NCBI GenBank assembly: GCA_014523485.1
Contig: JAATVK010000049.1
Coordinates: forward strand, 1-13,533
DNA from: Nitrososphaerales archaeon TH5894
Lineage (GTDB): Archaea > Thermoproteota > Nitrososphaeria > Nitrososphaerales > Nitrososphaeraceae
Reading direction: 5' to 3'
DNA length: 13,533 nt
Shown: piece after piece, positions 6,618-13,533 of the stretch
Layout of the letters: each line of letters starts with the position of its first letter
How positions within the stretch are numbered: the stretch's first letter is position 1
Notes under the pieces: generated by a model
What the model was told of the DNA's origin: nothing
The model's input: only the letters and a program-made list of their open reading frames with translations
The model's database searches: none
Program-made: the position numbers and the translations under genes

Positions 6618-7466
6618 TTATTGGATTAATATTCTCCTGGCTGCATAGACAGTATTTTTTAAAAGCATAGCTATCGTCATAGGTCCTACACCACCAGGTA
6701 CAGGAGTTATCAATGAAGCTTTTTTTGAAACGTTTTCATAATCTACGTCCCCCATTACTTTCCCATTTTCACGAGATATTCCTATATCAATTACTACTGC
6801 ATTATCTTTCACTAAATCATCTGTGAGTTTGAATAATTTTCTATTCCCTACTGCAGTGATGACTATGTCTGAAGTTATAATTTTGTCCTTAAGATTCTTC
6901 GTCTTCGAATGACATATCATAACGGTTGCATCTTTATCGAGTAAAAGTAATGATAGAGGCTTCCCTACAAGAATACTTCTATTTACTATAATGGCATCTT
7001 TTCCCTTTAATTCAACTTTGTAGTATTTGAGTAATTCCATAACTCCTAATGGAGTACACGGAATAAATGATGGTTGTTTGTTTAGTAATAAACCTGCATT
7101 ATAATATGTTAATCCATCTATGTCTTTCAGAGGTCTAATTGCATTAATAACATTAAATTGATTTATATGTTCAGGAAGAGGTAGTTGCAATAAGATCCCG
7201 TGAACTGATTGATCTTCATTCAATCTCTTTATTAATTCAATCAACTTTTTTTCTTCGATTGATGGACTAATTGTATTATCTTTTGTTTCAATACCAACTT
7301 CAGAACATGCTCTATGTTTATTTCTTACATAAATAGCTGAAGCAGGATCATCTCCTACCAAAATGGTTGACAAGCATGGATAAATTCCTTTTTTCTTTAA
7401 CTGCTGAATTTCTATAATTAATTCCGCTTTTATCTTTGATGAAACTTCAAGCCCACTAATTATCAA
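6618..7466 (-). CDS. folD: Methylene-THF dehydrogenase / methenyl-THF cyclohydrolase FolD
   Basis: Bifunctional cytoplasmic enzyme that interconverts methylene-, methenyl- and 10-formyl-THF, supplying formyl groups for PurN. The 282-residue protein shows the folate-site motif VGDDPASAIYVRNK (37-50) with the catalytic lysine K50 and Y46, GILLQLPLP (90-98, with Q94), KDIDG (114-118), the Rossmann segment NRSILVGKP (162-170) and the family signature PGGVGPMT (257-264). Most relatives have G at position 162 (GRS or GAS), so N162 is a small oddity. The start is TTG at 7464-7466: a TAA stop lies three codons upstream and no ATG/GTG fits. A strong TATA box at 7490-7499 centred about 27-28 nt upstream supports a leaderless TTG start. 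First gene of a two-gene operon with the cyclo-ligase. Confidence 0.95.
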   Translation of the reverse strand: MIISGLEVSSKIKAELIIEIQQLKKKGIYPCLSTILVGDDPASAIYVRNKHRACSEVGIETKDNTISPSIEEKKLIELIKRLNEDQSVHGILLQLPLPEHINQFNVINAIRPLKDIDGLTYYNAGLLLNKQPSFIPCTPLGVMELLKYYKVELKGKDAIIVNRSILVGKPLSLLLLDKDATVMICHSKTKNLKDKIITSDIVITAVGNRKLFKLTDDLVKDNAVVIDIGISRENGKVMGDVDYENVSKKASLITPVPGGVGPMTIAMLLKNTVYAARRILIQ

Positions 7467-7489
7467 CTTAATTTATACGAAATTAACTT

Positions 7490-7499
7490 ATTTATAAAA
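7490..7499 (-). promoter_or_regulatory. TATA box of the folD operon
   Basis: The minus strand reads TTTTATAAAT, centred about 27-28 nt before the TTG start at 7466. It is one of the best TATA matches in the window. Confidence 0.55.
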
Positions 7500-7590
7500 T
7501 CTATCAAGGTAGGAAAATATAAGATTTGGAGTAAAATCGGGTTATTTTTGTAAAAAATCAAAAGTTAATACAAGGATTAGAAAGTGAAAA

Positions 7591-7600
7591 ATAATAAATA
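7591..7600 (+). promoter_or_regulatory. Candidate TATA box of the phosphoesterase gene
   Basis: ATAATAAATA is centred 26 nt before the GTG at 7622, again suggesting a leaderless transcript. Confidence 0.45.
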
Positions 7601-7621
7601 GACTACAAAAGTGATAGTGAT

Positions 7622-8401
7622 GTGACTAAAGCTACCCCTATCAATTTTCATGCAGCTCTATCATTAGAATATGTTGATAATGGAGGTGAAAAAAAAAAAT
7701 TCTTAGTAATTTCTGATCTTCACCTAGGATCCGAAACAGATCTAATAAAAAAGGGTATAACAATTGATTCACAGAGTGTCTCAAGAGATTTACTAAAAGA
7801 AATTGATGCATTAAAAGCATTACATTCCTTTAATGCCATTATTATTTTGGGAGATTTAAAAAGCTCCATCACCCATATTACAAAAAATGAATGGGAAACA
7901 ATACCTATTTTTCTTAAAGAATTATCTTTAGATATGGATATATTTTTAATTCCAGGAAACCATGATGCGAATATAAATTTATTGGTACCAGATTCGGTAA
8001 TAGTATGTAATCCTAGTGGATTAATTATTGATGATATATTATTAATTCATGGACACACAATCCCTCAAAAAACTCAATTTAATATAAACAAAATTATTAT
8101 GGGTCATATTCATCCTATTTTTATTAATTCCAATAGCGTTCTTCATGGTAAAAGATTATGGATATATCTAAAGGTAAAAAAAGAATCTATTTTTGGATTA
8201 AAAACGAAAGGTATAATTGAAATAATAATTATTCCTACTTTTAATAAATATTTTTATTCTTTAGGGTATCATAAAGAGTCTAGATCTATATCACCACTAA
8301 TTAGACAAATAATCAAAAATGATGCGATCCTTTCAGGATCCTTGTTCACGTTAGAGGGATCCCTTATAGGAGAAACTCAAGAAATAAAAAATTTATTCTA
8401 A
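7622..8401 (+). CDS. Calcineurin-like metallophosphoesterase (COG1407/PdeM-like)
   Basis: A 259-residue phosphoesterase with the full metal-binding series: SDLHLG (31-36, D32 and H34), GDLKSS (in IILGDLK), PGNHDA, HGHTIP and GHIHPIF. The GDLK variant and the short compact domain point to the COG1407 group, which contains archaeal nuclease-like proteins and bacterial ligase-associated PdeM. Likely a metal-dependent phosphodiesterase or nuclease; substrate unknown. The start is GTG at 7622, 26 nt after a TATA-like box. GTGAT repeats directly upstream (7611-7621) could also pair weakly with the 16S 3' end. The last ~90 residues are a strand-rich tail without recognisable motifs. Transcribed divergently from folD, it overlaps the carB 3' end by 9 nt, tail to tail. 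Confidence 0.8.
   Translation: MTKATPINFHAALSLEYVDNGGEKKKFLVISDLHLGSETDLIKKGITIDSQSVSRDLLKEIDALKALHSFNAIIILGDLKSSITHITKNEWETIPIFLKELSLDMDIFLIPGNHDANINLLVPDSVIVCNPSGLIIDDILLIHGHTIPQKTQFNINKIIMGHIHPIFINSNSVLHGKRLWIYLKVKKESIFGLKTKGIIEIIIIPTFNKYFYSLGYHKESRSISPLIRQIIKNDAILSGSLFTLEGSLIGETQEIKNLF
8386..8391 (-). terminator. T-tract terminator after carB
   Basis: Six T on the minus strand begin two bases after the carB TAA, inside the convergent phosphoesterase gene. On the plus strand, T5 (8422-8426) and T6 (8432-8437) just beyond the phosphoesterase stop could serve that gene. Confidence 0.35.
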
Positions 8402-11400
8402 GTTGGTTATTGAATCATTTATTTTTAAATATTTTTTAAGCGGTTCAATAGTAGGGGAATTTGTCTGTAGCCATTGGAGAGTTTTTATAAATGCCGAAGA
8501 GGCCTCCAATGTGGTCATTACAGGAATACCCATTTCTACAGCTTTTCTTCTTATATAGTATTCATCATTTAACATATTCAGGTATTTTTCCATCGTGGAA
8601 GTAGACGGAATATTGATAATAAAATCTATTTTATGTTGATACAAAAGATCAATAATATTTGGCTTTCTTTCGGGTTCGTTTATTTTATAAACTCTTTGAA
8701 TATCTTTAATTCCATTCATTTCTAAGAAATCAGCAGTGTGTTCGGTAGCCATGATTTTATAATCCATTGATGTCATGAGAGATATAACTGGTAGTAATTT
8801 TTCCTTATTTATCTGTCCTCCTATTGTAATTAATGAAGTTCCTTTTTTTGGTAAAGAATAACCTGCAGCTATGTAAGATTTACTTAGTGCGTCGTAAAAA
8901 CTAGTTCCAAAACAAGCTACTTCCCCCGTAGAATGCATTTCAACACCAAGAACTATATCCGCACCTTCTAATTGCATGAATGAAAATTGAGGAACTTTTA
9001 TAGCGAATCCAGTTGTTTTCAGCCATAGTTCTTCATGGATATTAGGTAAAGGTTTATTCAACATTGCTCTTGCGGATAAGTCGATAAGATTTATGCGTAC
9101 AAATTTTGAAACAAAAGGCATAGATCTCGATGCTCTTATATTGGCTTCTATCACCAACACTTCCTCATTTTTAACTATGAATTGAATATTAAAAGGTCCT
9201 GATACATTCAATGCTCTTACGATCTTATTAGAATAATCTGTTATAGTATCCATTATATTTCTTGTTAATCCCCATGGAGGTAAAGACATCATTGCATCTC
9301 CTGAATGAATACCAGCATTATCTATATGTTCTATTATAGCGCCAATAATTACCTTATCTTTGGACCCTACACCATCTACTTCCACTTCAGATGCATCTTG
9401 GAAAAATTTACTGATTACTATTGGATGATCTGGACTTACCACAGTTGCATTCTCTATAAATTTTTCTAACTGCTTATCATCCCACACAACTTTCATAGCC
9501 GCCCCACTCAGAACATAAGAAGGTCTTACCAATACTGGATACTGTACTGATTCAGAAAACATCTTTGCCTCATTAAGATTCGAAAATTTTTTCCAGGGAG
9601 GTTGAGCAATATTTAAAGAATCTAAAAGTTTGGAAAACTTTTCTCGATCTTCTGCTCTATCAACATCATAACTAGAGGTTCCTATTATCTTTGCACCATT
9701 CTTTGCCAAATTCTGTGTCAAATTGTTAGCAGTTTGACCACCTACACATGTGATTATACCATCTGATTTCTCTTTTTCATAGATATCCAGAACCCTTTCT
9801 AATGTAATCTCTTCAAAGTATAAACGATCTGAAATATCAAAATCTGTCGAAACGGTTTCTGGATTACAATTTATTACTGAGACAGAGTTGATGTCATTAT
9901 TTTTTAAACCCATAACCATATTTACTGTTCCCCAATCAAATTCAACACTACTTCCAATTCGATATGGACCTGCACCCAATACTATTGCATTTTTACCTTT
10001 GTTCTTAATTTTGACATCGTCGTACTGTCCACCATATGTAAGATATAGATAATTTGTCTGTGCTGGCCATTCAGCAGCAAGGGTATCAATTTGTTTTATT
10101 ACTGGTTCAATTCCAAATGTCTTCCTAATATGTCTCACCTGATATTCATCTAGATTGAAATAATAAGCTAATTGTTTATCGGAAAATCCCAAGCTTTTTG
10201 CTTCTCTTATCATCTTTTTATGAAAATTATTTGACGAATTTTTTAATTTTTGTTCCATTTCTATGATATTTTTTATTTTGTTTAAAAACCATGGATCGAT
10301 ACTAGATAATTCATTTATTCTTTCAATTGTCATTCCAAAATCAATTGCTTTAACTACATCCGTCAAAATGTTGTCATTAGGATTTAAAAGAGAATATTCT
10401 ATATTTTCTAATTCTAGTATCACTTTTTCTTCTGATCTATTATTGCCTACAATTCCAATTTTCCCAATATCGCACATTCTAACTGCTTTTTGTATTGCCT
10501 CCTCAAATGTTCGTCCTATAGCCATTACTTCACCGACAGATTTCATAGTAGTTCCAAGTCTAGTATTCACTTTTTCAAATTTATTAAAGTCCCATCGTGG
10601 CATTTTCACTACAATATAATCTAAAGATGGTTCAAACAAAGCTGTAGTTTTTTTTGTCACTTTGTTTATTAATTCATCTAAGGTATAACCAAGTCCCAAT
10701 TTGGCAGCCATGTAAGCTAAAGGATAACCAGTTGCTTTACTGGCTAAAGCAGATGATCTTGATAGTCTAGCATTGATTTCTATTGCGCAATATTTTTCAG
10801 AAGAAGGTTCCAGACCAAATTGAATATTACATTCACCTATTATACCACATTCATTTGTCGCCCACATAGCCGCTGAACGGAGCATATGATATTCATAATT
10901 ATTAAGTGTCTGTGACGGAGCTACTACTATATTATCACCAGTATGCACTTTCATACCAAGTACATTTTCCATATTACAAACTATTATATTATTTCCTTTG
11001 TGATCTCGCATAACCTCATATTCTATTTGTTTCCAATGACCAACATATTTTTCAATAAGTACTTGTTCACTCATACTTAGAGCAATACCACGATGTACAA
11101 TTTCTTGAAGCTCGTATTCATTGTGTGCTACTCCTCCTCCTTTTCCTCCCAATGTATATGCAACTCTTACAATAACTGGATAACCAATATTTTTGGCAAC
11201 TCTTATTGCTTCTTCTACAGAATAGGCTGGTGCGCTAGATAATACAGGAACATTACATTTCTGCATTGCTTCTTTAAAAAGCTGTCTATTTTCTGTTCTC
11301 TCTATACCTTCGATAGGTGTACCCAGAACTTGAGTCCCATATTTATTTAGTATCCCTTCTTTGAATAAAGCCATTCCACAATTAAGTGCAGTTTGTCCAC

Positions 11401-11701
11401 CAAATGATAACATTATAGAATCAGGTCTTTCTATTTCCAATATTCTGGATACATATTCTTTAGTAATAGGCAATAGATATACGACATCAGAAAATCTAGT
11501 ATCTGTTTGAATAGTAGCAATATTAGGATTAATTAGAACAGTCTTTACCTCATCTTCTTTTAGAGCTTTTAGACATTGAGAACCAGAGTAGTCAAATTAG
11601 CGGCTAGAATCCTAACTTTCGCCTGCTTCTCCGATTTTGATTGCACCACTACCCAATACCACAACTTTTTTTATAGTTTCTCTTCTTGGAATTTTTTTCA
11701 C
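8393..11701 (-). CDS. carB: Carbamoyl-phosphate synthase large subunit CarB, split by a 21-nt intron
   Basis: Makes carbamoyl phosphate from bicarbonate, two ATP and ammonia delivered by CarA. Proposed structure: exon 1 at 11618-11701 (28 codons), intron 11597-11617, exon 2 at 8393-11596, giving 1095 residues against about 1070 in bacteria. The start is GTG 11699-11701: a TAA stop lies two codons upstream, AGGT precedes it, and VKKIPRRETIKKVVVLGSGA is the expected N-terminus. Domains: first ATP-grasp half (pre-ATP fold with FDYSGSQ, SFGGQTALN, GGKGGG), an oligomerisation segment, second ATP-grasp half (LGAGPYRIGSSVEFDWG, CVGGQTANN), then an MGS-like regulatory domain at the C-terminus. Without splicing the frame hits TAG at codon 30. 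A gene caller would start at TTG 11473 and lose 69 conserved residues, including the FDYSG strand. Follows carA by 16 nt. Confidence 0.93.
11597..11617 (-). other. Putative archaeal bulge-helix-bulge (BHB) pre-mRNA intron in carB
   Basis: Exactly 21 nt between codons 28 (E) and 29 (F) of carB, with TAG at intron nt 4-6 and TAA at nt 19-21, both in frame. Removal gives the conserved GEAGE-FDYSGSQ. Folding: intron nt 2-6 (GTTAG) pair with nt 11-15 (CTAGC), one G-U, around the loop GATT. Exon positions -6 to -3 (GGCG) pair with intron nt 16-19 (CGCT), one G-U, as the 4-bp central helix. The bulges are exactly 3 nt: exon AA + intron A1, and intron A20-A21 + exon T. Cleavage after the second bulge base, as the archaeal splicing endonuclease does, gives the junction that restores CarB. 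The outer exon helix is weak locally (CGGAG/CTCTG can pair further out), so it is a relaxed hBH-type motif. Confidence 0.85.
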
Positions 11702-11717
11702 CCCTTACCTTTGATAT

Positions 11718-12893
11718 TTAAGTTTCTTTATTAGATAATTTTTCTCTCTTATTTAAATTAACGATTTCTTTAAATTTATCAAATACATAATTACAATCAT
11801 TAGGTCCTGGAGATGCTTCAGGATGAAATTGGACAGCAAGAATTGGTTTGTTATTATGAATTATACCTTCTATGGTATTATCGTCTGGATTATAAAACCA
11901 CGGTCGAAAATCTGTAGAAGTAAGAGTTCCAGGATCTATCCCATATCCATGATTCTGACTTGTTATATAAGATAAACTATTTTCTTTATTAATACATGAT
12001 TTATTTTGTCCTCTATGTCCGTATTTTAGTTTATAGGTATCTGCACCAGCAGACAATGCAAGTATTTGATTTCCTAAACATATTCCCAGAGTGGGTACAG
12101 ATGTATCTATAAGCTTTTTAGCTGTGTCTATTGTAGGTTTACATATTTTTGGATCCCCTGGTCCATTACTTATTATAACTCCTACAGGATTATAAGATAA
12201 GATTTTTTCATAAGTGGAATCCCATGGAACCTGAACAACTCGAAAGCCAATCTTTAATAAGTGTCTAATGATACTGAATTTAGTTCCCGTATCCAATAAA
12301 ACTAAAACATCCTTATCATTCTCACCATATATTTTTACATTATTAGAACTGACTAATGACATAAAATTTTTGGTATTATAATTTTCAACATTTATTATTT
12401 TCCTATAATCAATTTTATTTATTGGTTCATCAGATACTGTCAAAACTCCCATCATAACTCCTTTTTGACGAATTATTTTTGTTAGCTCTCTTGTGTCAAC
12501 ACCATATATCCCAGGTATTTTTTCTTCATACAACCATTCATCTAATGTCTTAACACAGTTCCAATGACTAGCCACATTCGATAAAGAATGAATAACGAGT
12601 CCTTTAGGTTGTATTTTTTCAGATTCAAAATATTTCGGTATTCCAAATTCATCTAAGATATTCTTGTCTGGTACACCATAATTTCCAATTAATGGATATG
12701 TCATACTCAATATTTGACCGCTATAGGAGGGATCTGTTAGGCTTTCTGTATATCCGACCATCCCTGTGTTAAATACGATTTCTCCTGCGGTTTGACTAGG
12801 ATAACCAAACCCAATTCCTGAAAAGGATTTGCCATTTTCTAGTAATAACTTTGCATAGAAACCAGTATATTTAGAATATAGTATTGGAATTTT
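11718..12893 (-). CDS. carA: Carbamoyl-phosphate synthase small subunit CarA (5' end uncertain)
   Basis: Glutamine amidotransferase subunit that passes ammonia to CarB. From M at 12761 the protein has the CarA N-domain (GYTESLTDPSYSGQ, PLIGNYGVPD, GIYGVDTRELT) and a class I amidotransferase domain with NGPGDP, nucleophile C228 in GICLGNQ, GHRGQNK, QNHGYGI, and H313/E315 in QFHPEASPGPND. The conserved N-terminus continues upstream in frame (AKLLLENGKSFSGIGFGYP, GEIVFNTG), so 12761 is not the true start. The frame is open back to the TAA at 12894-12896, yet contains no ATG, GTG or TTG. The given 5' limit is just that open frame. Either a base is missing near ATG 12854-12856, a rare start such as ATT is used, or a short intron (12848-12915) joins an exon starting at ATG 12949. 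First gene of the carAB operon. Confidence 0.9.
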   Translation of the reverse strand, partial: KIPILYSKYTGFYAKLLLENGKSFSGIGFGYPSQTAGEIVFNTGMVGYTESLTDPSYSGQILSMTYPLIGNYGVPDKNILDEFGIPKYFESEKIQPKGLVIHSLSNVASHWNCVKTLDEWLYEEKIPGIYGVDTRELTKIIRQKGVMMGVLTVSDEPINKIDYRKIINVENYNTKNFMSLVSSNNVKIYGENDKDVLVLLDTGTKFSIIRHLLKIGFRVVQVPWDSTYEKILSYNPVGVIISNGPGDPKICKPTIDTAKKLIDTSVPTLGICLGNQILALSAGADTYKLKYGHRGQNKSCINKENSLSYITSQNHGYGIDPGTLTSTDFRPWFYNPDDNTIEGIIHNNKPILAVQFHPEASPGPNDCNYVFDKFKEIVNLNKREKLSNKET

Positions 12894-12960
12894 TTATCTA
12901 GAATATTACTATAATAACAAAATTTAAGTTTTGCTAATGGTGTGTTCATAATTTGTTGAT

Positions 12961-13533
12961 TTAATTTTCATTTTCTTCGTCGTTTTCATCATTTATTAAA
13001 AAATTTACTGTGTCTGTATCAATCTGACCTTTTTCATCCATCACAATTAACTTAAATCCTAATGAGTTTTCTTCTAGACCTTCTGGGATTGGAAATGAAT
13101 AGATCATTGAATTACTTGTATTTGTTTTACTTTCTGAATTTTCTGTTTGTTTCCATAAATAACTACTTATTTTACCTTCAGCATCAAAACTAGCTGAGGC
13201 ATCCAACACAATGTTCTGATCACTCGTGATTACTTGGTCTAGTCCAGCATTAGCTATTGGTTTTCTATCTTTGGATTTTGAATTGGGATCATCAGCCTGC
13301 ATTTGTAGATTTGGCATAACTGAAGAATTTAATTCAGAAACTTGCGAAATTAATTTATCATTTTCATTGTCAATTGAATTTCCTATTGTTTTATTGCCAA
13401 TTAATTCATTAGTTGATACGAGATTTGATTTCTTATAATATAATTCTCTTATAATTGGTTCATTATTATTTCTACTGCTTTCGTCATCCTCTTCTTCATC
13501 GCTAGCATTTCTACTGCTTTCGTCATCCTCTTC
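12961..13533 (-). CDS. PKD-domain protein with acidic tandem repeat, C-terminal part (5' end outside window)
   Basis: The frame is open from the window end to the TAA at 12961-12963, giving 190 visible C-terminal residues. They begin with a very acidic repeat (EEDDESSRN twice), then a polar linker. A PKD/K319-like beta-sandwich follows at roughly the last 100 residues: PIANAGLDQVITSD, VLDASASFDAEGKISSYLWK, FKLIVMDEKGQIDTDTVNF, matching the usual 'ANAGxDQ...LDxSxSxDxDGxIxxYxW...DxxGxxDTDTVxxxI' pattern. It ends in a short acidic tail (NDENDEENEN). Such domains usually occur in secreted or cell-surface proteins, but any signal peptide or membrane segment would lie outside the window. The ATG at 13317 is internal, not the start. 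Same strand as carA, 11 nt before the ATG at 12949, but no functional link is evident. Confidence 0.75.
   Translation of the reverse strand, partial: EEDDESSRNASDEEEDDESSRNNNEPIIRELYYKKSNLVSTNELIGNKTIGNSIDNENDKLISQVSELNSSVMPNLQMQADDPNSKSKDRKPIANAGLDQVITSDQNIVLDASASFDAEGKISSYLWKQTENSESKTNTSNSMIYSFPIPEGLEENSLGFKLIVMDEKGQIDTDTVNFLINDENDEENEN
13468..13533 (-). repeat. In-frame 39-bp (13-codon) acidic tandem repeat, cut by the window end
   Basis: A 27-nt stretch at 13468-13494 is identical to 13507-13533, period 39 nt. On the minus strand each copy encodes EEDDESSRN. Because the window ends inside a copy, the array may be longer. Confidence 0.8.

Noticed and set aside
10263..10619. Open frame on the plus strand inside carB
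   Set aside because: Antisense to conserved carB coding sequence; the hydrophobic composition is a reflection of the opposite strand.
8393..11473. carB as a shorter gene starting at TTG 11473
   Set aside because: This start removes 69 conserved residues, including GSGAIKIGEAGE and FDYSGSQ, which are encoded intact on both sides of the 21-nt block and directly follow carA.
11597..11701. carB as a pseudogene, or stop-codon readthrough (for example pyrrolysine at TAG)
   Set aside because: The rest of carB is intact over more than 1000 codons. Readthrough would have to pass both TAG and TAA and would put seven extra residues in a conserved strand. The clean 21-nt insert with a BHB fold fits splicing better.
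11718..12761. carA starting at ATG 12761
   Set aside because: The conserved CarA sequence LLLENGKSF...GEIVFNTG lies in frame directly upstream, so this ATG is internal.
13226..13438. Open frame on the plus strand opposite the PKD protein
   Set aside because: The minus-strand frame encodes a clear PKD domain; this one has no features.

Overview
The window looks like part of the chromosome of an ammonia-oxidising thaumarchaeon (Nitrososphaera/Nitrosocosmicus-like). It is very AT-rich. Several genes appear to start within a few bases of the predicted transcription start, with an archaeal TATA-like box about 24-27 nt upstream of the start codon. The regulator, the flavin-type oxidoreductase, the SWIM mini-protein and the decayed transposase also resemble archaeal families. 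The genus is inferred from general resemblance, not from a search.

Layout. 1-600: a small archaeal HTH regulator on the minus strand, diverging from an LLM-class (F420/flavin) oxidoreductase across a control region with repeated TTCTAAT boxes. 1756-2820: a metallo-beta-lactamase/beta-CASP nuclease on the minus strand. 2959-3921: purN and a small SWIM zinc-finger protein on the plus strand. 3922-4763: no intact gene; it holds the relic of a ~730-bp IS6-like insertion sequence with decayed inverted repeats, a decayed target duplication and a frameshifted DDE transposase. 4764-6038: purD. 6035-7466: the minus-strand pair folD and 5-formyltetrahydrofolate cyclo-ligase. 7622-8401: a calcineurin-like phosphoesterase. 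8393-12.9 kb: the carA-carB operon, minus strand. 12961 to the window end: the C-terminal part of a PKD-domain protein with an acidic tandem repeat.

How the genes fit together. PurD and PurN catalyse consecutive de novo purine steps. FolD and the cyclo-ligase feed the tetrahydrofolate one-carbon pool that supplies 10-formyl-THF to PurN. CarAB makes carbamoyl phosphate for pyrimidines and arginine. The window is therefore mainly a nucleotide/one-carbon neighbourhood, plus two putative nucleic-acid processing enzymes.

Main discovery. carB is interrupted 28 codons after its start by exactly 21 nt carrying two in-frame stop codons. Removing these 21 nt rejoins the conserved GEAGE/FDYSG sequence perfectly. 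The insert folds with its flank into a bulge-helix-bulge-type structure: a 5-bp inner stem with a 4-nt loop, a 3-nt bulge, a 4-bp central helix and a second 3-nt bulge. The cleavage points this geometry predicts are exactly the ones that restore the protein. This is best read as an archaeal pre-mRNA intron, removed by the tRNA-splicing endonuclease, in a metabolic gene. The 5' end of the neighbouring carA is also anomalous: there is no usual start codon in frame with its conserved N-terminus. A second, weaker intron model of 68 nt, or a one-base frameshift, could explain that.
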